Positions 31,221 to 36,255 of a stretch of 36,255 nucleotides of DNA are shown one piece after another; within the stretch, counting starts at the first letter, position 1; each line of letters starts with the position of its first letter. A program made the position numbers and the translations under genes. This DNA is from a virus: positions 1 to 36,255 of the IMG/VR virus record IMGVR_UViG_3300007960_000072, one strand, 5' to 3'. The notes below the pieces were generated by a model that was not told the DNA's origin, ran no database searches, and worked only from the letters and a program-made list of their open reading frames with translations.

Positions 31221-31705
31221 TACTTAACCTGTAAATTAAGGTTAGTCACTAGCTTTGCACCTTCAATCTCATTACCTGCTTTGATAGATGCTTGGATAGC
31301 TTTTTTGTCAACCTTCCAACATTCAGGAATATGGTTACATAGCTCTTTTGGTATCTTTGTTTCATCCAGTATCTCAACGGATTGACTCTTTCTGATAGAG
31401 ATTTTCGAGTATTGGTCTTGGTGCTCTTCTCCTGCCTCCATATTGTGAGACACATATAATTTAAACCATTCTACACGCTTCTCAATTGCTTTTCTGCGTT
31501 CAGCAAGTGCCTTCTCTTCCTCTTTTATCATGTTGGCTAATGCTGTTTCGTTCTTAATATATCTAGCGCAGTTGAGTAGTTTCTCTGCTTTTTTTGAAAA
31601 CATTTCGTCAATGTCTGCTTCAAAACCATCCTGAATGACTCCGTCTCCATCTATAGCGGAATCAATTAATCTCTGTAAGTCTCTGTTTATTTCATATAAG
31701 TTCAT
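31220..31705 (-). CDS. Siphovirus Gp157-family protein
   Basis: A 161-residue protein with the Gp157 order: helical N-terminus, long Glu/Lys coiled coil (MIKEEEKALAERRKAIEKRV), WFKLYVSHNMEA, then ISIRKSQSVEILDETKIPKE and WKVDKKAIQASIKAG. Members are linked to phage recombination and, in some hosts, to resistance against abortive systems. It lies directly after the single-strand annealing gene; the start overlaps the upstream stop as TAATG. Confidence 0.82.
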   Translation of the reverse strand: MNLYEINRDLQRLIDSAIDGDGVIQDGFEADIDEMFSKKAEKLLNCARYIKNETALANMIKEEEKALAERRKAIEKRVEWFKLYVSHNMEAGEEHQDQYSKISIRKSQSVEILDETKIPKELCNHIPECWKVDKKAIQASIKAGNEIEGAKLVTNLNLQVK

Positions 31706-32397
31706 TATGGCAACCCTTGTAAATATTTTTTGTGATCTGTGAACATTCTTAGTATTTCTGGCTCAATTTCACCTTCTGGTAATTCTCTCTCATATACCTC
31801 TGTTAGTTGTTCCATAGTTTCACATTTGTTTATCTTTTCTTGCAGTATTCCTTTACCTTCTCCATCAAAACCAATTGCTTCCTGTATATTCGGCCTGTTA
31901 TTCGAGAATCTTTTAACGCCTTTGTCATCATATATATTGTAGTGAGTATCTGATGTTTCAAATGACCAATCATAAACCCTTAATTTGTTTGATGCCTTCG
32001 CTTTGTTTCCATCAGACTCATACTCTCCATCATTAAGCTTTACAAAGAGTACAGGTAAGTCATACAGTTCACGCCCTATACCCCAGGCAAACCCTGCCCT
32101 TTTAAACGCATCTGAATATGTTCCTTTTGCTCCTTGTTTGTTGTCATCACCTACATCAGTCTTTCTTATCCATTGTTTTTTTACATCACACCACACGTCA
32201 ATATGGCACAATAAATTACCCTTTGCATCATATTCATAGTGTTTTTGCCAGTTTTCCGGCCCTACAACGTCATCAAGTCTTTTAGCATCAACTCTTGCTG
32301 TTTTATAGGCCAAAAGTATAGCCCACCCAGACTGAAAAACAGATTGTACTCGAAGCTCAATTTCATTGTCTGGAAGTCTTCTTGTTAATAAATTCAT
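31705..32397 (-). CDS. Rad52-like single-strand annealing protein
   Basis: A recombinase that pairs complementary single strands during phage recombination and replication. A 230-residue protein with the Rad52/22 pattern: FQSGWAILLAYKTARVDAKRLD, VVGPENWQKHYEYD, IDVWCDVKKQWIRKTDVGDD, KGTYSDAFKRAGFAWGIGRELYD. The last 80 residues are a less ordered tail, as in other phage Rad52-like proteins, and may bind SSB. No paired exonuclease is adjacent; the HNH-like protein could supply ends. Confidence 0.85.
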   Translation of the reverse strand: MNLLTRRLPDNEIELRVQSVFQSGWAILLAYKTARVDAKRLDDVVGPENWQKHYEYDAKGNLLCHIDVWCDVKKQWIRKTDVGDDNKQGAKGTYSDAFKRAGFAWGIGRELYDLPVLFVKLNDGEYESDGNKAKASNKLRVYDWSFETSDTHYNIYDDKGVKRFSNNRPNIQEAIGFDGEGKGILQEKINKCETMEQLTEVYERELPEGEIEPEILRMFTDHKKYLQGLP

Positions 32398-32401
32398 TTT
32401 C

Positions 32402-32629
32402 CTATTCTCCTATTTCAAAATCATCTAATTCTATTTTTTGTTCACTGTTTTTGTGCTTAACGTCAAACACATCTGCTATATTACATAGTGTTTCGTAGCA
32501 ATCTGCACATATAACATCTAGTTCATGCACAGATATTTCCTGACCGTTGCATCCGCAGTCACGGCCTGAACAGCAATATTTTGATGCTATTTTAAGTTCT
32601 TTGTTGCAAATTATACAAGGTTCTATCAT
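32402..32629 (-). CDS. Small zinc-finger-like protein
   Basis: A 75-residue, first gene of the minus-strand operon, with AAAGGAG before its ATG. Ten cysteines: CIIC, YCC, CGC, ICADC and two others, consistent with one or two zinc sites in the first 50 residues, then an acidic tail. It could regulate the operon or assist the annealing protein. Family unknown. Confidence 0.6.
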   Translation of the reverse strand: MIEPCIICNKELKIASKYCCSGRDCGCNGQEISVHELDVICADCYETLCNIADVFDVKHKNSEQKIELDDFEIGE

Positions 32630-32656
32630 TTGGTCGTCTCCTTTGTTGATTTATCA

Positions 32657-32684
32657 AATATACGTATTGCATTCATTATGTCAA
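32657..32684 (-). promoter_or_regulatory. Promoter of the recombination operon
   Basis: On the minus strand TTGACA (complement of 32679-32684), a 16-base spacer and TATATT (complement of 32657-32662) form a strong sigma-70 promoter ending about 30 bases before the zinc-finger gene. Confidence 0.7.
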
Positions 32685-32713
32685 TGCTAAAAATAAAATA
32701 AAATAATATTTTT

Positions 32714-32743
32714 ATTATACTAAAATTAGTTGACTGTTGTCAT
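32714..32743 (-). promoter_or_regulatory. Second minus-strand promoter candidate
   Basis: ATGACA (complement of 32738-32743), an 18-base spacer and a perfect TATAAT (complement of 32714-32719) lie upstream of the first promoter. TGAC-N4-GTCA (32731-32742) and two copies of AAATTAGTT (32723, 32749) overlap it and may be operators shared with the divergent gene. Confidence 0.5.
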
Positions 32744-32788
32744 TTTGTAAATTAGTTTTGATTACATGGTAATAATAAAGGATTTAAA

Positions 32789-33016
32789 ATGACAAATCGA
32801 GAAATACAAAAGCAAGTGACAGGAATGATCCAAAAAACAGCGTGGTCTATGCTTTGGCAAAACAAAGAAGTGACTATCATGGATATAGCAGGTAAGGGAT
32901 ATAAAGAATCATCAGTGCGTGCGTCTCTTAATAAATTCGTTAAGGAAGGTTGGGCCGTGAAGCCAGAGAGAACAAGAAACACTTATAGAATATCTGAGAG
33001 TGTAACTAATGGATAA
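32789..33016 (+). CDS. Small winged-helix DNA-binding protein
   Basis: A 75-residue protein with a clear winged-helix pattern: helix (TNREIQKQVTGMIQKTAWSML), then VTIMDIAGKGYKESSVRASLNKF as helix-turn-helix, then a wing (GWAVKPERTRNTYRIS). It is the first gene rightwards of the divergent control region, so it is the obvious candidate to regulate both operons. AAAGGAT precedes the ATG. Whether it is a repressor or activator is not visible. Confidence 0.65.
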   Translation: MTNREIQKQVTGMIQKTAWSMLWQNKEVTIMDIAGKGYKESSVRASLNKFVKEGWAVKPERTRNTYRISESVTNG

Positions 33017-33257
33017 CCTTATCACTTGGGAGACGGACAGCAACGTTCACTATGAACTAAATGGCTACACTCAAAGAAGCGAATATAAAGCTTACTCAAT
33101 TCTTGACACATCTTTAGAAATCAACGGTGTTTACATTAGATTTGCTTCTATTGATGATGCCAAACAGGTTGCAGAGCTTATTGAATACGGAATGATAGAG
33201 AAGGTTGGAAGCAAAAGAGGTGAGTACATGGTTTCAAGAAGCATAAAGGAGTTATAA
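33009..33257 (+). CDS. LITW-type small protein, copy 1
   Basis: An 82-residue protein that shares a start (DNLITWETD) and an end (FASIDDAKQVAELIEYGMIE) with the next gene; the central strands differ. I infer a tandem duplication of a small alpha/beta protein. Starts in an overlap with the upstream gene. Family not recognised. Confidence 0.55.
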   Translation: MDNLITWETDSNVHYELNGYTQRSEYKAYSILDTSLEINGVYIRFASIDDAKQVAELIEYGMIEKVGSKRGEYMVSRSIKEL

Positions 33258-33493
33258 TGGCTGATTTAATTACTTGGAGAACTAGTATGTTTTTAGATGA
33301 AATTGAATTTGGTTACACTGCGCTTGACATTAAAAATGATGAAGAAGCTACATATTGTATAGACGAATGCTATTTAGTTTGTAAATGTTCAAAAGATGGA
33401 AAGTATAAATCATTGCCTGCTATCAGATTCGCAAAAATCGAAGATGCCAAGCAATGCGCTGAACTAATTGAACGTGGGCGGTGTGCAGATTGA
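33257..33493 (+). CDS. LITW-type small protein, copy 2
   Basis: A 78-residue paralogue of the preceding gene: ADLITWRTS at the start and IRFAKIEDAKQCAELIERG at the end, with a diverged, Cys-containing centre (IDECYLVCKCSKDG). It starts in a TAATG overlap. Function unknown. Confidence 0.55.
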   Translation: MADLITWRTSMFLDEIEFGYTALDIKNDEEATYCIDECYLVCKCSKDGKYKSLPAIRFAKIEDAKQCAELIERGRCAD

Positions 33494-33672
33494 GCAGTTA
33501 CACAAAACTAGCTCTATTATATACATCTATCATATTAATAACAATACTGTTTGCAACATTCCTGGCATCAGTATCTGTAAACTACAAAAGAGGATATTAT
33601 GAAAAACAAGGAAATTGTACAGCGAACAATCCAACAAATTGGGATAGTTTACCCAAGTGCTGTACACATTAG
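33490..33672 (+). CDS. Small membrane protein
   Basis: About 60 residues if TTG at 33490 is used, in a TTGA overlap with the previous stop; a GTG at 33481 is another possibility. One strong membrane segment (about 6-28, LALLYTSIILITILFATFL), then a polar tail. The 3' part overlaps the next gene by 74 bases in another frame, which lowers confidence for the full length. Confidence 0.4.
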   Translation: MSSYTKLALLYTSIILITILFATFLASVSVNYKRGYYEKQGNCTANNPTNWDSLPKCCTH

Positions 33673-33808
33673 ATCATCATGCAAAGATAGTTTTTACAAC
33701 GGTCTGATATATGATCTGAGAACTGATACTCATATTAATGTGAGAGCAGAATGTGTTAATGGTGATTTATATGTAACATTTAAGGAGGTGAATTATGAGA
33801 GAATTTAA
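33599..33808 (+). CDS. Small hypothetical protein
   Basis: A 69-residue protein with AGAGGA upstream of its ATG. The sequence alternates strands and turns (YPSAVHIRSSCKDSF; LYVTFKEVNY). It overlaps the start of the YopX gene by 14 bases. No known motif. Confidence 0.5.
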   Translation: MKNKEIVQRTIQQIGIVYPSAVHIRSSCKDSFYNGLIYDLRTDTHINVRAECVNGDLYVTFKEVNYERI

Positions 33809-34184
33809 ATTTCGTTTTTGGTGTGAAAAATACAAACAATATATTGATGATAAAGTTTTGATTGATGAAGATGGTTCTGTACTTGAGTATATAGATTCAG
33901 ACTATGAAAATTATCTTAGGAAAGTTGATTATATACCAGAGCAATACACAGGACTCAAAGACAGGAACGGAGTAGAGATTTATGAAGGTGATATAGTTAA
34001 GACGTGCACAGATTTAAAATGTGAAGTGATATTTAAAGACGGAGGATTCTGCTATAAAAAAACAAATTCATTCTACATTGATTACATACATTTTGGAGGA
34101 CACAATTACTTAAGCACTGTTCTTGATTGTGGAGTTATCGGAAATGTAAGGGAGAACCCTGAGCTATTGGAGGTAAAGCCATGA
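33795..34184 (+). CDS. YopX family protein
   Basis: A 129-residue protein with the YopX pattern: REFKFRFWCEKYKQYI start, then YTGLKDRNGVEIYEGDIV, a beta-barrel centre and GVIGNVRENPELLE near the end. The family is widespread in phages and of unknown biochemical role. AAGGAGGTGA gives a near-perfect ribosome-binding site, suggesting high translation. Confidence 0.85.
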   Translation: MREFKFRFWCEKYKQYIDDKVLIDEDGSVLEYIDSDYENYLRKVDYIPEQYTGLKDRNGVEIYEGDIVKTCTDLKCEVIFKDGGFCYKKTNSFYIDYIHFGGHNYLSTVLDCGVIGNVRENPELLEVKP

Positions 34185-34318
34185 AGAAAGATGAAGTAAT
34201 ATCGGAAATAATACTGTTACTTATTGTTATTTATGCTATTAACTCATTTTACATAGCGTTTAGCAATCCGGAGTTAACTCAAACACAATTGTTTCTTAAG
34301 CTGATAGGTCTATTATGA
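34181..34318 (+). CDS. Very small membrane protein
   Basis: A 45-residue ORF bounded by ATGA overlaps on both sides, with GGAGG upstream. One membrane segment (about 9-28, EIILLLIVIYAINSFYIAF), short polar tail. The precise overlaps make it a likely coding gene. Function unknown. Confidence 0.55.
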   Translation: MKKDEVISEIILLLIVIYAINSFYIAFSNPELTQTQLFLKLIGLL

Positions 34319-34647
34319 AAAAAACAATAAAACAGCAGATACTTGATCGCCTTAATGAAGGGTATACTCTTACATACGGTCAGGCTAATACTATCACAAA
34401 TAGTCAATCAGGCTACAGAAGGCTTCAGGAGATACTAAAAGATAATCCTGAAAAGTACAGATATGTTAAGGTTAAGTCTGAAAATGGCGGTTATTATAAT
34501 GTATTTGCACAAAAAAAATGTTTTTACGTCTGGCGAACATCTACAGGTGCCAATTTAGTATGCGGAATAAATGATGATTTTATGTCTGAAAAAGCATATA
34601 AAACCAGAAAAGAAGCTCTGGCTCAGATAAAGAAGGTGGTAAGATGA
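34315..34647 (+). CDS. Hypothetical protein with N-terminal helix-turn-helix-like start
   Basis: A 110-residue protein. Residues 3-50 (KQQILDRLNEGYTLTYGQAN, then QSGYRRLQEILKDNPEKY) look like a small winged helix that opens many phage proteins. The C-terminal half is beta-rich (YYNVFAQKKCFYVWRTS). Starts in an ATGA overlap with the tiny membrane gene. Possibly DNA-binding. Confidence 0.5.
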   Translation: MKKTIKQQILDRLNEGYTLTYGQANTITNSQSGYRRLQEILKDNPEKYRYVKVKSENGGYYNVFAQKKCFYVWRTSTGANLVCGINDDFMSEKAYKTRKEALAQIKKVVR

Positions 34648-34681
34648 AAACTGTAACTGATATGTATGTGTTGGAGGGAGT

Positions 34682-34861
34682 ATGTTAGAATCAATTTTGT
34701 TTAGCTTTACGTTTATGGTTTCAGTATTTAATATGCTATCACTTATTCTTCCTGTTTTTAGGATTGAAGTAACCATTCCAATTATTTGCGTTTGGTATAT
34801 TGGGTATCCTTCAATTTCTTACCAAATATATTTCTGGTTCAGTAAATACGGTGTATTATGA
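34682..34861 (+). CDS. Small two-span membrane protein
   Basis: A 59-residue protein with GGAGGGAG just upstream of the ATG, and an ATGA overlap with the next gene. Two hydrophobic segments, about 4-26 and 31-52, leave little outside the membrane. Small size and two spans recall pinholin or holin proteins, but it lies in the early region. A 14-codon ORF at 34644-34688 precedes it. Confidence 0.5.
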   Translation: MLESILFSFTFMVSVFNMLSLILPVFRIEVTIPIICVWYIGYPSISYQIYFWFSKYGVL

Positions 34862-35106
34862 TAAAAATAGGAGAAATGAATTGGAAAAAATACGAATACA
34901 CAGAGATTAAGGTAGGAATGTTTGTATTAAATGATTGCGGAGATGTAAAGTTTATTGGCGATCTAAATGAATGTTCAGGTAGTTGTGGATGTTGTTGCGA
35001 TTATATAGAAATGTATTGTGATGATTATGTTGAATTATTCAATAAAAACTTAGATAACGTAAAAGAGTATTGGAGCAAAAAGCTTAATGATAAAAATAAT
35101 CCTTAA
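34858..35106 (+). CDS. Cysteine-cluster protein
   Basis: An 82-residue acidic protein. Residues about 38-58 carry a dense cluster (CSGSCGCCC, then YCDDY) able to bind metal. Its first half is beta-like with the segment KVGMFVLNDCGDVKFIGDL. The 3' end overlaps the RusA-like gene by 20 bases. Family unknown. Confidence 0.5.
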   Translation: MIKIGEMNWKKYEYTEIKVGMFVLNDCGDVKFIGDLNECSGSCGCCCDYIEMYCDDYVELFNKNLDNVKEYWSKKLNDKNNP

Positions 35107-35434
35107 AGACCTACCAAAGGTATCAAACAATAAATTTTATGCAGGGATGCATTGGACAAAAAGAAAGGAAACAAGGGATAATTTCCACTTTAGAGTAAAA
35201 AGCCAGTGTAAGCGTGTATTTGGATCTGAAAACCAATATATAGCTACTTATGCCTTTGAGTTTAAATCTAGTCCGCTAGATGCCTCAAACTGTGTAGGAA
35301 TGCTTAAAATGATTGAGGACGTATTGTTTGAAAAAGATAATTGGAATATAGTTGATATTGGTGGTATAACCAGTAGAAAAGGCAAACAAGATAAAGTAGA
35401 GATTACAGTTGAAATAAAAGGAGATGACCAATGA
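35087..35434 (+). CDS. RusA-like Holliday junction resolvase
   Basis: A 115-residue protein resembling RusA endodeoxyribonucleases, which cut four-way junctions so that recombined or replicated phage DNA can be packaged. PKVSNNKFYAGMHWTKRKE opens the domain; SPLDASNCVGMLKMIEDVLFE then KDNWNIVDIG hold the acidic residues expected at the active site (Asp in LDASN, Asp in IED, Asp near DN). Only part of the usual D-x-D-N pattern is intact, so activity should not be assumed. It pairs functionally with the Rad52-like operon. Confidence 0.65.
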   Translation: MIKIILKDLPKVSNNKFYAGMHWTKRKETRDNFHFRVKSQCKRVFGSENQYIATYAFEFKSSPLDASNCVGMLKMIEDVLFEKDNWNIVDIGGITSRKGKQDKVEITVEIKGDDQ

Positions 35435-35943
35435 GCAAAAAATTAACAAAGAGGCAACTAACAAAAAAAGAAACAGCTCTTAAATACGCTGTTAAGTTTT
35501 TCGAAGAGCATGGGGTAGGGTACCATTCATTTAGACGGTGGCTCAAAAAAGAGTGGGATTTAACGATGTCAGACATTAAGATGCTTAATGAGGTTGACCA
35601 GTTTGTAGAGCGTTTTAAATGTTGTTCGCTATCATTTCGTGATAAGTACGGCATATCAAATAGCTCGTTTTATAGCTGGCTAAATCACTGTAAGCAGCTT
35701 AAAGCAGGCGAGCTATACGAGGAAGAGTATGACGATTACATAGCGGAATATTTTTACTACAGGATAGTCAAAGCCTTTAAAAAAGAGGACTTTGAGCGTA
35801 TTCTTACTAGTTACATCACTGCTCAGTATGAGGGTTCTGATACTGTTGAAATTCAGGAGGACAGAGACTTGATACTCATAGAGGCAATACTCAACAAAGG
35901 CGATGCTCAAGCGCTATCAACTATTTTTGCGGGGCTGAAATGA
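35431..35943 (+). CDS. Helical hypothetical protein with two HTH-like segments
   Basis: A 170-residue, mostly helical protein. Two segments look alike: EEHGVGYHSFRRWLKKEWDL and RDKYGISNSSFYSWLNHCKQ, each with a helix-turn-helix appearance, hinting at an internal duplication and DNA binding. The C-terminal third is acidic helix. It lies in the position where antitermination or late-gene regulators often sit, but no family is recognised. Confidence 0.5.
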   Translation: MSKKLTKRQLTKKETALKYAVKFFEEHGVGYHSFRRWLKKEWDLTMSDIKMLNEVDQFVERFKCCSLSFRDKYGISNSSFYSWLNHCKQLKAGELYEEEYDDYIAEYFYYRIVKAFKKEDFERILTSYITAQYEGSDTVEIQEDRDLILIEAILNKGDAQALSTIFAGLK

Positions 35944-36255
35944 TAATACAGGAGTTCCCTAACTACAGAATAGACGGTGATGTTGTTAGTCGTGGATTTT
36001 TTGCTGACAGCAGAAGGGTAGTGGTGCCAAACAAAGGAATTTATGCCTTAAAAAAGAACGGCAAAACGCACTTTAGGACACTTAACCAATTGAAGGGGGT
36101 TAAAAGCTCTGGTGGTTTCAAAGTCAAGAATATATGTGAAAAACCAAGAAGGTTGATGCTTGATAAAATAATAGATCTTTTTCTTTCAGGAGAAACACCT
36201 AGTAAAATAGCGTTTAAGTATGACGTTTTAGAAAAAACAATTTGCGCACATTTCA
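35940..36255 (+). CDS. NUMOD4-like/HTH protein, cut by the window end
   Basis: At least 105 residues, running off the right end. The start QEFPNYRIDGDVVSRGFF resembles the NUMOD4-type opening of HNH and related proteins (FPNY-x-ID-G-x-V-S). A helix-turn-helix-like segment follows (DLFLSGETPSKIAFKYDVLE). No HNH catalytic core is seen. It starts in an ATGA overlap with the previous gene. The frame joins the open frame at 3-143, giving about 152 residues with a C-x2-C tail if the genome is circular. Confidence 0.6.
   Translation, partial: MIIQEFPNYRIDGDVVSRGFFADSRRVVVPNKGIYALKKNGKTHFRTLNQLKGVKSSGGFKVKNICEKPRRLMLDKIIDLFLSGETPSKIAFKYDVLEKTICAHF

Noticed and set aside
34644-34688. 14-codon ORF between the HTH-like gene and the two-span membrane protein
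   Set aside because: Too short to support as a gene. It may only couple translation into the next start.

Overview
The window reads as the genome of an AT-rich tailed phage with a P22-like (podovirus-type) virion. The large terminase, the portal, an acidic scaffold-like protein, the P22-fold coat protein, the gp4-like and gp10-like tail-machine proteins and three large injection-type proteins follow one another in classical order. The host is not identifiable from sequence alone. The P22-like tail machine and a small lipoprotein-like gene favour an AT-rich Gram-negative bacterium. I see no integrase, no CI-type repressor, no DNA polymerase and no tRNA gene.

The two ends of the window join in frame. 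The ORF starting at 35940 runs off the right end with one spare base, and that base plus bases 1-2 makes a sense codon that continues into the open frame at 3-143. I therefore infer a complete circular or circularly permuted genome of about 36.3 kb, cut inside one gene of about 152 codons.

Layout:
(1) 32789-36255 and then 1-7025, plus strand: an early/replication and accessory region. It holds tightly packed small genes (winged helix, YopX, RusA-like resolvase, a replication initiator with internal iterons, a DnaB-like helicase, an adenine/cytosine methyltransferase, Lar-type anti-restriction). Many starts overlap the previous stop (ATGA, TTGA or TAATG).
(2) 7060-9371: ParB/methyltransferase fusion, small terminase and a zinc-motif protein.
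(3) 9384-18294: packaging, head and tail-machine genes.
(4) 18375-22921: injection proteins.
(5) 22923-28805: receptor-binding and tail-spike module, including a spike with a complete PHP/CehA-type metallophosphoesterase domain.
(6) 28802-30080: a lysis-like cassette (PLA2-like zinc protein, XhlA-like membrane protein, DUF5675).
(7) 30157-32629, minus strand: a recombination operon (Rad52-like annealing protein, Gp157, HNH-like, DUF1367, MazG-like) driven from a divergent control region at 32630-32788.

The most unusual signal is a pair of intergenic elements at about 410-530 and 5121-5243. Both have the same topology but unrelated sequences. A 10-base segment identical to the downstream ribosome-binding/start region comes first, then a two-part hairpin whose loop is exactly complementary to that segment, then the segment again right at the start codon. 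Spacings match almost base for base. This looks like a two-member family of covarying RNA switches or pseudoknots that could control translation of the replication initiator and of the lipoprotein/Lar operon.
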